From: Aricia agestis
Taxonomy: Eukaryota; Arthropoda; Insecta; Lepidoptera; Lycaenidae
Assembly: GCF_905147365.1 (NCBI RefSeq)
Contig: NC_056425.1
Location: forward strand, 12,737,001 to 12,801,000
Direction: 5' to 3'
DNA length: 64,000 bases
Shown: positions 31,978 through 43,417 of the stretch, one piece after another
Numbering within the stretch: the stretch's first letter is position 1
Layout of the letters: each line of letters starts with the position of its first letter
The notes under the pieces: generated by a model
The model's database searches: none
Told to the model about the DNA's origin: nothing
Seen by the model: only the letters and a program-made list of their open reading frames with translations
Program-made: the position numbers and the translations under genes

Positions 31978-34394
31978 TAGGGTAAGGACACGCATGCCGT
32001 TGGTTTGCCGTTTTATGAGAAGTGAACAGCATTAAAACAGTAGTTTCAAAATACAGATTTCAAATTAACAGTAAGCATTTTTGCTTTGTTCCGACAACGG
32101 CCGATTTTGATGGTTGTGGTTATTATTATTAGATCGGTTGTTGTTGCTGTTAGGTTGTCTAGGTTCCGTTTTAGACTAATAGTTTCTAGGTTTTAGTTCG
32201 CGTTAGACCTTCACCGTACCAAAGTGACTTACGACCGACAAAGAATTATATTTAGAAGATGGTATTATATCAAATGAATAATCGCAATAAAGAGTACTAA
32301 AATCAATTTTAAATGACGTTGTTTTTTATGAGATTAAATATGTAGCCATTACATAGACTGTAGATATTTATATAAAATGTTAGAAGTTTATTGAATGCTT
32401 TTAAATATATATTATACCTATAAATATAGCTAAGTCTCAGAGGAGGGATAATTTTTACGAGAATGTTAAATTTATAATAATTTTACATGTAAATATTTTG
32501 TTGTGTATTAATTTTGTAGTGTGTGTATAATCGTTGAGTGTCGTAGGGATGCGCACGCGGTCTATCGATATTTTCTTTAACGTGTCGATATCGTTTCGTT
32601 GTAGCGACACCGCGGCGCGCGTCGGCAATCTGCACATATTTTGTACGGGACGTACGGCGGCACAAACGTTGAAGTAACGTTAAAGTAACGCTAGTTAGAC
32701 GCAATGTAAATACACGACCGCGGCGGCCCGGGCGGCGCTCGTAGGTATAAAATATATTCATATTTCGTCGAATGTGCCTAAGAGTTTCGAAGAACTCAAA
32801 TATTAGCTTCGGTGGCTAACACGTTCTTCATTTTATTTGTATAGCAATATAACTATTAGAGTAGTTCTCGGCGCCGCTCGCGAGTCCGACGTAGTTTAGA
32901 TCGCGATTGGCTTTAAGATGTGTACTCGTGAAGTGTTCGATATCTGTACATGTAGTTAAAGTTATAATACGGTTTAATGTTGGTCGTGGATTAAAAGTTA
33001 TTATAACATCTTAAAACCGTCCGTAGTAATTTCTGTTCCTCGCTTCGATTTCTCGAACTTCTAAATTCCAAAACCCGAACTTATGTCAAAATTCGAGCGA
33101 TTCGCTCCTCGATCTCTGTGGCTCTTGAGGTATTCGAACGAGTAAATTCGGATTGAAGATATCGAAATATGAAAGCCCGCCTATTTGACATAGCAATAAA
33201 TAGTACTAGATTAGATAGTTTAATATTAGGCTTTAGCCACACCATTGTGAACGCTCAAATGGTGATATTTTCCATGAAATTTCTATCGCGATGAACGCAC
33301 AAGTGAGGTCTTCGTCGGATTCGTTTTAGTAAATTCCAGAGACAAAATTGATAACCTGAAATATTCGATTAAAGTAAAACGGACAGACATTCTTTGGACG
33401 GGGTTTCGAAAGATTTTAGTGAATCGACTAACGGTACTCTGTGATAAGAACATGAATATATTCTCATCTCTCTTCTGATCGTAGATATATACATATATAA
33501 ATATTGGATTTGATAATAGCCTTCTGTAGAACGCTTAGTGGCGCCACCGGGCGAGCAGTTCCTATGACTGGGTCGTTCCGACTTGTATATCTATACAGCT
33601 CTGTATAAACTATACAGCTCGGTATAAGTTATACAGCCTTGTATAACTATACATTTCGACAGAGCCATGAGCGGCAGAGACTGCGAAACCCCCGGGGCCC
33701 TTCTATACAATAATTATAAGAGTAAAACGAATTTTTCTCTCAAATTAACATCTTTTAAAGGTTTGGTGATATGATAAAGCTTAGTGTGAAGTAGTTGCAG
33801 TAATTATGTACTATTTCTAAATTATATGATATACAGAAAAGCACCAAGTACTCGTACCATGCATGTATATGTACCTAATGCCTATAAGCGCCACACTTTA
33901 TGCTAATCTTACTGACACTAGCGATTTCTATCTCTTATATTAATATATTTACTATTAAGTAGGACTTAATCATCCTTCCATTATTGTTTCTAGTTAGGAT
34001 CGGGTTCTCGACAGAGGTCATATCATATCGTACGATCGCATCCTAGTGACATTAAAATTGCATTTGTTCAGTACCAAATAGCACAAATCGAGCTAGTTTC
34101 CATAGTTTCAAAGTTTTCTATTACTAGTATTGACGAATGAATTTTATCGATATCGATAAAGCGATACTTATACATCCCTAACCTTTTCTTCGTAGGGTAA
34201 GATAGGTTAACGCTATCATTAACTTAAAAATGTTAATTATCTAATACATATATCCATGTAGAATTGTTACTAGAATGATGATTTTTATATAAAACAATAA
34301 AGGAAAAAATAGGGTCCCGTCCCGAGCGAGACGGCGCTATTTGTTCGGATATGTTTGTCTCTATCGTCGGGGCGAGGCGTAGAGCAAGTTTTCG
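31978..34394. other. 2.4-kb stretch without recognised repeats
   Basis: Unlike the rest of the window, almost no interspersed repeat is visible here. CpG-richer patches occur at 32520-32750 (GACACCGCGGCGCGCGTCGG) and 32870-32900, and three imperfect TATACAGCT-GTATAA units at 33590-33650. A long exchanger 3' UTR or a non-coding transcript are both possible. No protein frame is supported. Confidence 0.4.
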
Positions 34395-34402
34395 TTCGTA
34401 GC

Positions 34403-34752
34403 CGCTGACATCCATTATACAAGTACGCAGTACCCTTTGAAATGACCGCTGTTTTTTATGCCTATTTGAAGCAAAATCAGCGCCCCCAATGCGGGGGAAG
34501 AGAACTAAATCTGACGTAACCACAACCAATAACAACAGTTGTCATCACTAGTATTAGTTCCACAGATTAAATATTTTAGTTCCAAGTACCCTCACTACTG
34601 CTATCAGCGCCAATATGGCGACTGTCAAACGTCATTTTTACGTCAGATTTAGTTCTCTTCCCCCGCATCGGGGGCGCTGATTCCGCTTCAAATAGGTACA
34701 AAAAACAGGTGGGTATCATAAGTCCAGCGTACTTGTATAATGGAGGTCAGTC
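34403..34752. mobile_element. hAT-like MITE, CACTGACCTCCATTAT family, 350 bp
   Basis: The termini CGCTGACATCCATTATACAA and the complement ending GGAGGTCAGTC match the 27496 copy. Flanking TTCGTAGC (34395-34402) and TTCATAGC (34753-34760) form an 8-bp duplication with one mismatch. Inner inverted CCCCCGCAT motifs are shared. Confidence 0.9.
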
Positions 34753-35365
34753 TTCATAGCTGATACATCTCGACTTCGAGATTCCTTTCGGTAGCTCTCC
34801 TCTCTCTCTCTCTCTCCGCTAGTTGTTGACGTCTCGAACTCGAGATGGCAGCGTAGATTGTTAATAGTGATATTAATTAAGTAAAAATGTTATTAATTTT
34901 ATTATTGTAGCTAAGTACTAGGGATTTTCATCATGTTGTAATACAGGAGAGGCTCTGGGTTGATTTTATAAATGTTTATGGATGATTTGACGCTCGGACG
35001 CGGCGGGGAGAGGGCAAAATGTCACGAGTGGAAAACTCAGAAAACTGGAGGAATTGTAGAAAAATCTATCTAAAAAGTTACTCTATCTGAAGCCTTACTT
35101 GGCCACGGGTGCCGAAAGTAAATGTTATACTGTTTGTTAATTATGGCACAAAAGTAAAAAAACGCAACATTTTTAAGGCTGTGTGCACACAATATACTTG
35201 TACTAACTATACTTACAGTCTCTTAATCTGGTAACTTGATTAGTGATTACCTCATTATTAATAAAATTATTTACTCGATGCTTTAAATTCTAATCTATGC
35301 TGCGGTTTTTGTCTAACACTTAGAAATATCCGCTCGACAGACAAAGATAACTTTATGATTTCTCT

Positions 35366-35490
35366 TGAACTCTTAAAAGGCCGGCAACGCACATGCAACT
35401 CTTCTGATGTTGCGAGTGTCCATGGGCGACGGTACTTGCTTTCCATTAGGTGACCCGTGTGCTCCTTTGTCTCCTAACTTTAATTAAAAA
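35366..35490 (+). repeat. Family A retroposon, tail fragment
   Basis: AAAAGGCCGGCAACGCACAT through CATGGGCGACGGTACTTGC and an A-rich tail match the end of family A. Confidence 0.8.
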
Positions 35491-35873
35491 ATAATAAGAA
35501 AAATTATGTTATTATTAGTAATAACAGGAGGTATCGTTTGACTCTACTTCTTGGTTTGAAGTTTTAACTCAAAATAACAAAATTGTGTTTCAAGCACAAT
35601 ATTAAACCAACACTATAATACTCATTTTCGGTAAAATGGCGACGCATCTCTCCGCCACGGCCGTGGTTTATCAGTATTACATGATCCGTAGCCTGTTGTA
35701 TGTTCATTGTTTATTGATGTTATATTTAACAAAGATTTTAATCATTTAAAGTCTGTCCCGAAATCATAAACGTCTAATCAAGCTTTCTCTTTCATTTATA
35801 TGAAAAGCGAGAGAGATGAAGTATGCAATCAACGAGTTACTTGAACTGACGTTCGTGGAATTGGTACTAATGC

Positions 35874-35995
35874 CTAGTTTCTGAGGAATTTTGACAGAAT
35901 TTTATCTTTTCAATAGCGTTGACTGGTTGATTTACGTTAATCAAAAACGCTAGCGAACAGATAAATTTCGGTCAAAAATTTTAGAAATTGGGCAT
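35874..35995. repeat. Fold-back element
   Basis: GCCTAGTTTCTGAGGAATTT and the diverged complement AATTTTAGAAATTGGGC bound about 120 bp, with inverted ATAGCG and CGCTAG motifs inside. Confidence 0.65.
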
Positions 35996-36892
35996 AAAAT
36001 ATGTATTTGTTACTCGCTACAAATTGTAGTTTTTTACATTTGTTATTATTTTAATAAAATTAAAATTATGGCTTACATTTTGTTGCTTACAGACGTGCAT
36101 TCGAAATTTAAAATTTAGTTTTTAGTAACGTTCTTTTGGATAGTTATTTGAATTCAAAAATGGAACATGTAAAGAGCAAAAGCGTGTCGAACGTATTATG
36201 AAAAATAACAATAAAAATAATAAAATAGTGAAATTGTGTATTTTTTACCTAAACTATTGTTTGTCCCTTTTTTTATTGTTAATTGTTTATCTCTACTATT
36301 ATAAGTAATATAATGAAAGCGAAAGTCAATCAGTGGGTTACTGCTGAACCGATTTTAATGACAATTGGTTTTCACAGTAAGAGCAGAAGATGTCTAAAGT
36401 TACAAAAGCTATGATATGTCATAATTATGTGCTTCAGCCATAACCAATAAAATAATATGGACAATTTTTTTTTACTTAATCTATTTTTAATGGGGGTTTT
36501 TGTCAATAAGACATGTCAACCCCATCGTATCCGCCTTAATAAAATTCACTCATGAACTTCGGGCAATAAATTGTAAACAGCCAAAGCTGCATTAGACCTA
36601 GGTATGTGCAAACAACTCTGAATCCATCCCACATCTAAAAGATTTATATTAAATTGGTTGATCGTTGACAAAAAGGATAGGAATTTTCAATAAAATAATA
36701 AGCAAAGGTAATAATTTAAAAACGATTTATTTATTTTAACAATAATATTAGACACATAGAACTAAAAAGGCTTTTGGATTAGCCTGGTGATGTTTACTTC
36801 ATTTCTATTCATTTTGACCTAACGATTTCATTTTGAACAATGTGCAATTTGCATTTCATTGTTTTTTATAAGTACTTTACATTATTGCTCTT

Positions 36893-37115
36893 TTAGGTTT
36901 ACACGAATATATTCATTATATTTTAACCAGTTTTTTTAATTTTTTAGTTCAATTTTTTAACCATGATACTGTTCGCTCTGCGTAGATCGGAACACAAATA
37001 ATAATTTATGAATCTGCGGGTAGATGAATAACTTCAGCGAGTTTGACGTCTGTCACCTCAGTCCACGCCTGGTCACGGCCGCTATGCGACAAAATTCGTA
37101 AGTGTTTTTAAAACT
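36893..37115. repeat. Interspersed repeat related to 40105-40434
   Basis: Shared ordered motifs are TTAGGTTTACACGA, GTTCGCTCTGCGTAGATCGG, ATGAATCTGCGGGTAG, CTGTCACCTCAGTCCACG and TCACGGCCGC. The other copy is longer and better preserved. Confidence 0.75.
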
Positions 37116-37243
37116 TATGAAGCAAAATCTGCTAAGCTTACATTTAATTAGATCAAAATGAATCGAAACGTAGTAAACTCTGTTGCCTAATAATTTCTAG
37201 AAAAGTTTTTATAATAATATTATAGCAGTCACGTGATAGAATC

Positions 37244-38920
37244 ATTAAACACTTGACCGTTATTTGAAGCATAATAATTGAGATAGGCACTTCCGTTTCC
37301 GCAGATTTTACCTCCTTTTCTTTCCTGAATGTTGGTAGCTCTGTCATCCTTGGCGCCATCATCAAGCAGGTAGAGGGAGAATTCCCGCTCGACTATGATC
37401 ATTGGCGTTTTGTTTTCCGCACCGCACAGTCGTGCTCAGAAGTCATTACGTATTATACCTCCTTATTATGTAACTCCTAGTTATATAATTTAAGTAAAAA
37501 TTGAAATAATTTCAGTGTTGTGTTTTTACCATTTTTCAAGTGTTTTGGTAATTCACGTAAGTTATATTTTTATAAGTACATTTTTTCTTAAAAAAAGATG
37601 AACATTTCATATTAATAACGATTTTATCGTTCGTATCGTTACTTTAATAACGAATATAAATTTAAATACTACATTTAAATTTTTAAATATTAATTGTCTT
37701 GTTAAGTTCTTGTTTGTGTTCTTTCCTAGGTTAAGGTAGCTATTAATAATGAATAGCAAATCTGAATTTATTAATGATTCGGTAGTGACATCAGCTAACG
37801 TTAGATTTGAAACTACCCACTAATGTGGTTAATAAAAAAGGCCTTGTTCTCGTGCAAGGTCATCTAGTAGTAGTAGTTCCACAAGTGATTCGAGCTCGTC
37901 ATCGACTTCTACTTCACACAGCAAACGTAAATCGAGGCGCCACCGCCACAATAAAGGGGGGAGCAAATACAGACAGCGCTATGACCACCCTTTAGCTAAA
38001 TTAACTCAAGAGGTTAATGAACTTGACAAAAAGGTAAACTAACTGCACCATCAGGTCACGTCCGCTCAGCTATAGCTGAAAGTTGGATAGACAATGCATC
38101 CATTCATGAAATACTTTTGGGGCCGTTATTGAAAATCGGTACAAAAAAACTAGTAGGCAGTGTGGGAGGAGGGAGGTGCTGTACGCATGTCTATGCGTAC
38201 ACTCACTCATTTACTTAAAGGTGGTAGTTGTTTTCGCGGAATATTGCTAAAAATAATAACAAACTAAATTTAAACTATGGATTTCCGCAAAGTAACGCCT
38301 GATTCCATTAACTATTTAAAAAACTAGTACTTTCATCTAATTCTAACGATTTAAGGAATTATTTTGTTCCTTTAGTTGATTTCGTTTTGTCCATATCAAA
38401 GCTTTTACAAGTTGTATTTTTGATTTGTCAATCAGTTTTTGGTGTAATAATTGTGTAAAAAAGTGTTTGAACACTGGATTTTCTAATCCATCACTCTTAT
38501 ATCACCTATATATTCATAGTATTCCCACAAGGAATTACTATTTTTATTTTATATTGTTATATTTTCTTTTCACATTGGCGTCTTACTTTTATTTTGTCAC
38601 ATTGGCGTACATCATCACCAGGCGATAACAAACACGTCTCAATTATTATGCTTCAAATAACGGTCAAGTGTTTAATAGCAGCGTTTTACCCTGAAATAAA
38701 ACGCTTATTAAATACTTACCTTATTTGAAGCATAACTTTTTATTTCTGCCTGGTGTAATTTCGACTCAATGATCATAGTCGAGCGGGAATTCTCCCTCTA
38801 CCTGCTCGATGATGGCGCCAAGGATGACAGAGCTACCAACATTCAGGAAAGAAATTATGCTTCAAATAAGGTAAGTATTTAATAAGCGTTTTATTTCAGG
38901 GTAAAACGCTGCTATTATAG
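37244..38920. mobile_element. Inverted-repeat element with Ser/Arg-rich ORF remnant (DIRS-like?)
   Basis: Three inverted pairs are seen: 37244-37280 with 38640-38676 (perfect); 37318-37405 with 38767-38854 (one mismatch, including GGCGCCATCATC); and 38677-38742 with 38855-38920. Between them, from about 37848 to 38041, one frame encodes a Ser-rich stretch (RARSSSSSSTSDSSSSST), a basic patch (SKRKSRRHRHNKGG) and LAKLTQEVNELDKKVN before a stop. A short upstream ATG frame (37749) lies in another phase. Inverted terminal and internal repeats with a gag-like protein fit a decayed DIRS-type retroelement. No reverse transcriptase or tyrosine recombinase is seen, so nested MITEs are an alternative. 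Confidence 0.5.
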
Positions 38921-39063
38921 TTTTTATTGTTATATCCCAGTAAAATAATTCCTGATAAGCATCAGATAATATCGGTTAATATTTAATACAACAATTTTTT
39001 AACATTCAGTAAACTTTACATATTTTAAATGTAACCCAGATTGTAATGACACTTAGAGACATT

Positions 39064-39425
39064 AAGGGCGGATTCGACCAAACTGGAGTAAAATTTTACT
39101 CGAGTATAACTGTCCTAATCCTAATCTAAGAGTAAGCTGGTTTTGCGTTTTTCCAACTTCTAATCCAAGAATGAGGTTATTACACGGGAGTAAATATTTA
39201 CACGGGCTATTTTGGTGGAGTAAATATTAAACTGAGAATAGTTGCACAACAGGGTTCAACTGTCACGGTCGGTGTCATTGTGAACTATAATTGACATTTT
39301 ATTTCATACTCTTTGAATAACTTGGTAAAATGCAAACGATAATACCCTAGAGTAAATTAAAGGAGTAAAATTATTCTCATGATAGTTATACTCGTGTAAC
39401 TTCAAGTTTGGTCGAATCGGGCCTT
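39064..39425. repeat. Fold-back MITE, AGGGCGGATTCGACC family
   Basis: AAGGGCGGATTCGACCAAACT and its complement AGTTTGGTCGAATCGGGCCTT bound 362 bp. TA is present at both borders, as in the AGGGCCTG family. Inverted AGTAAAATT and ATAACT motifs lie inside. Confidence 0.8.
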
Positions 39426-40104
39426 AGAATTATAATTTTAAAGCGCAAACTATATATAATGATAATATTTTTTTGTCCAAATCGATCTTATTCTAATTTT
39501 CGGTGACATAATAAAAATACAACATATTTACACTGTGGTAATAAAGTATTTATATTTATGGATACTTTGTCTTAAAGAAGAGTTGTTATATAGCCAAAAT
39601 GGGGAGACGAGGCATCAGCGATCAATGGCTTTGACATAAAAACGATCAAATATTTCAATTTTTAAAGATGTCAATGACCGCTATCGCCTTGAACCACTGT
39701 CTAATCTATAGGTAATAGAGGTTGTATAATGTAAGGAGGTGTTGTAAAGGTGTTTTTTTGTGTTTTTGTATTTGCTTATTGTGGTTTGTGGTGATGGTAG
39801 GACGGTATCCCGGTTAAAGTATTTAATTTAATTGCTATCTAATATTCTTTGGAGTATTTATGCTATAGGCTTTAAGTTTTTTTTTTTACAGAATAAGACT
39901 TATCCAGTGCACTTCTCACTTCATACGAAAAAATATAAAGGACAATGAATTTTGTCGCGAAAAAAGTAGCGCCGATTCCCACGTGATATACGTATTTTTG
40001 CACAGAGTTGCTTGTCTTGTTTAATATTTCAAAATAATTATAGTAAAAAATGCAGCTATAAATTTCACATCAAAGTGTTTTGAGATAATGTCAATACTTA
40101 ATGA
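39426..40104. other. No gene or clear repeat seen
   Basis: The intergenic sequence is AT-rich, with no recognised element and no supported frame. Confidence 0.4.
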
Positions 40105-40434
40105 TTTCTTAGGTTTACGCGAGTGTCACTCATTATATTGCAAGGTTCAAACACTTACGGATTCTGTCGCGGAGCACTTTTATTCATCCCGACGTTGATA
40201 AATAAACTAAAACACAAATCTAGGAAACCTCGGCTTCATGACACTGTAAGTTCGTTCTGCGTAAATCGGAACGCAAACAAAAATTGATGAATCTTCGGGT
40301 AGTTGAAGAACTTCAATAAATTGGACGCCTGTCACCTCAGTCCACCCGTGACCACGGCCGCTGTAAAGTAGCCGAAACGTCGGGATTAATAAAAGTGATC
40401 CGCGACAGAATCCCTAAGTGTTTGAACCTTGAAA
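40105..40434. repeat. Repeat with ~55-bp terminal inverted arms
   Basis: CAAGGTTCAAACACTTACGG at 40141 and its near-complement ending at 40432 form arms of about 55 bp with few mismatches, including GATTCTGTCGCGG. Between them are GTTCGTTCTGCGTAAATCGG and GACCACGGCCGCTGTAAAGT. The CGAAACGTCGGG motif is like the ends of some Penelope-like elements, but assignment is uncertain. Confidence 0.65.
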
Positions 40435-40546
40435 TATAATGTCAATACTTTACAAAATTTTAACAAAATTTTACTACTGATACAAAAAAATTAGATTACT
40501 GTATATTTTGTTCATAATTTTTACCATTATATAATATTATTATTAC

Positions 40547-40850
40547 CTACGAATAATAAAAACTAAGGAAAAGTAACTCCGTCAAAAACATGCTCCACAA
40601 TACTTGTCAAAGTGTACCTTTTTGACAAGTATTGTGGAGATGGATACACATTGGGCCAACGCGTCTGCAGACGCGTTGGCCAACGCGTTCGCCTATGTCG
40701 AGAGCCGCCATTAGGTACACATTTCAATACATTTGCAATATTTAGGTGACCTTGAGCGGTACTAGGCTGATGTTACATGACAGAAAAGGAACCAAATTTA
40801 AAACGGTAATAGTATGGGAGTTACGATTCCTTTATTTTTATTATTCGTAG
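40547..40850. mobile_element. MITE, CTACGAATAATAA family, intact
   Basis: Termini CTACGAATAATAAAAACTAA and the complement ending TTATTATTCGTAG bound 304 bp. ATTATTAC lies on both sides, a perfect 8-bp duplication. Inside are a 17-bp hairpin arm pair (CTCCACAATACTTGTCAAA) and CGCGTTGGCCAACGCGT. Confidence 0.85.
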
Positions 40851-40894
40851 ATTATTACTTAAACAAAATAGTTATTACAAATTACAATAATTTA

Positions 40895-41154
40895 CAGGGT
40901 GTAACAAAAACAAGTGATAATACTTTAGGGTGTGTGCGTGTTCCTTGTAGAGAGTTCACTGTGAAAGTAGCAGCGCTGAAAGACCAAACATTTTTTTCAC
41001 TTTTGTATGGGGAAACTCGCGACGCTCGGGCCCTTGCCCATACAAAAGTTAAAAAAAAAAATCCGTCTTTCAGAGCTGCTACTTTCACAGTGAACTCTCT
41101 ACAAGGAACACGTACACACCCTAAAGTATTATCACTTATTTTTGTTACACACTG
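40895..41154. repeat. Fold-back MITE, CAGGGTGTAACA family (best copy)
   Basis: CAGGGTGTAACAAAAACAAG and the complement ending TTTTGTTACACACTG bound 260 bp. The arms include TGATAATACTTTAGGGTGTG, AGAGAGTTCACTGTGAAAGT and GCAGCGCTGAAAG in inverted pairs. TA is present on both sides. It lies about 45 bp from the CTACGAAT element. Confidence 0.88.
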
Positions 41155-41608
41155 TATAAAACATTACAGTACATTGTACAATCACTTTTACAATCACATT
41201 CCTAAGACCTGAGCACTTTTCTAACAATTATTAATGTGTATCTGACATATTTTTCTTTAAGAGAATAAAATATTTACTCATTCATCGTCCTTTTTAACTT
41301 GTCCCTTAAAGGAGAAAAAATATTGAAATTCTTTTTCAAGACTATTTTAGATACTTAATAATTAAAAATTTAATTTTTTCGTAAATATTTTCTTTGGTAA
41401 AAAGATATATTACACCATATACCCATATACAGCTGACATAGCCTGGTCCTACAAATATATAAAAGACATACAATAAGATATTAAAATCTCCCGAGCTTCT
41501 TGCGGCTTACGAGTGACCTTCTCATTCTTAAAAACTTTGCCACATACTGCCGCTGAAAAGACCACTGGTCTCCTAGTCTACTGGGCCCTGGTCCCTCTCT
41601 GCAGGTTA

Positions 41609-41734
41609 CTAGGGGAGCACGTGACGTAGCCGGGTGCGGCAGAAGAGGAGGAATGCCAGGAGTGCTGCTAGTGCTGCTCCGGCGATCAGAGTATCTTCCC
41701 TGCGCGTGCCACCAGCCCGCTCTACCACCGCACT
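41609..41734 (-). CDS. Tail-anchored protein: terminal exon with membrane helix
   Basis: Acceptor TTTTTAG is followed by 41 codons and TAG. SAVVERAGGTRREDT precedes a single hydrophobic helix (LIAGAALAALLAFLLFC), with RTRLRHVLP behind it. The basic tail after the helix is typical of tail-anchored proteins. Confidence 0.82.
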   Translation of the reverse strand, partial: SAVVERAGGTRREDTLIAGAALAALLAFLLFCRTRLRHVLP

Positions 41735-43386
41735 CTAAAAAGAAAGAAGATATAACAGAATTTAGATGTGGAAATATAGATTTAACGGAAGCGGAAGCGG
41801 AAGCAATACTTCATCACGCGAACGAAGTCGCAGACAAAAACTAATAATTAGAAACGATTGAAATATTGACTTTAGGGACAAAATAATAAAATTAATGAAA
41901 GAATGTAAATCACCTTTGTCAATCTGTCCCTTTGCTCTCGTGAAAAAAACCCCTTCCTTGGTAGATGTCCTAAACGCCAGCCCCTTCAAAACTCTTTATT
42001 GCCACGTTAATAAAACATAATGCCTACCACCGGTTCGAGGGCAACCCTATATATCTCAAGTATACTCACCCATCCGCCATGCCTGATAGCCCAGGGTGTC
42101 GCGCACTGCGCCACGTGCCTTGCCGCCCAGTCCGCCGCCCTACACCAGCCTCCTACACGCACGGCGCGAGCGCACACCTCGCAGAGGAACGCCAGGACAA
42201 GCAGAGCTCGCTGTTCTGCGTGGACGCATGCCTGGAAATATGTAAAGAAGAGGTGATATCTGGTGCTTTAGAGCTACTTATATCCAAGGTTTCTTAAGTC
42301 AAACTTTAGTTTCCTAAAAGCTTACCAAAGAAGAAAAGTTGGATGGGCATGTCAGCAAGACCGTGGATCGGATTCATGCAAGCTCACGTAACAAGAAAAA
42401 TTATCCTTGTATTAGATGGGCGTGTAAAAAGTCGGTCCCGCATCTGATATCCCGTCAATCTTATTGTTCATCAGACTGGGTGACCTTACAGGAGTAAAGA
42501 AGCGCTAACGCAGCAACTCCCTACTCCTGTATTATATTATGCATAAATTTTTTTTTCCTTGCATAGCTGATTTCAATTAAACTGTCGGCGGCCTTACTGT
42601 AAGCATACAATCCTCAACGCTCTCTCTTCTTAGGACTCTTGCTCACCTGACACAACTCCTGCATGATATCCTCAAACGCCACTTCATCTAGGGACAGCAG
42701 GGGTATATGTTCTGCCCTCGCTGCTAGCCTCGCCCTGGCCTTCGTATCCCTAAACCTTCGCGCCGCCCGCTCCAGCGCCCGCCAGTCCCGCCAGTACATC
42801 CACCAGCCCCTGAAATCCCAGAACCTGGGTACAGTAACACCAGGAGTAACAGGAGCAGGTACCAAGCATCTACTTGAAATGATGATGATTTTATAGAGAT
42901 ATATAACTCTATTTGAGTATACTAAAGTGTAGAGCTTAGAGCTAGGGTTACACCCATTCACATGAATTCATAATTTCATACCCCCTAGCGGAACTGCCCC
43001 CGTAGACAAGTGGCAAAACGCTAACGCGAACGCTAACGCTAGCGCTACAAAATGTATGGATTTGACATTAGTATTCGCTAGCGAAGCGATGACTTATGTC
43101 AAATCGCATACATTTTGTAGCGCTAGCGTTAGCGTTAGCGCTTTGCCACTTGTCTACAGGCCCTGGATCCTATAGGAAGCAGTTACCATCCCAAGATTAC
43201 TCGTAGGGCTAGGATCATATTTTCGATACACGACACACAGACAGACAACACAATATCCGAGCACTAACATGACTAAAGTACCTATAAGAACAGGTCATGT
43301 GACCTAGTTTAGGTACTTAGTACCAAAAAATTGTTTTTATTAAGGTTAAGATATAACAATAGTTACTGTCAACAATGTAAACAATG

Positions 43387-43417
<31 letters not shown>

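Larger units (their letters stand above)
34761..36892. other. Intergenic stretch with scattered repeat pieces
   Basis: Apart from the family A fragment (35366) and a fold-back element (35874), there is a short ACCGATTTTAATGACA repeat piece near 36350. No gene is supported. Confidence 0.4.

Noticed and set aside
40321..40434. A hammerhead ribozyme suggested by CGAAACGTC
   Set aside because: The required CTGATGA-type core box is not present at the right distance on either strand.
42020..42297. Plus-strand frames of 72-78 codons
   Set aside because: They lie opposite the 54-codon minus-strand exon that has matching splice sites and phases.
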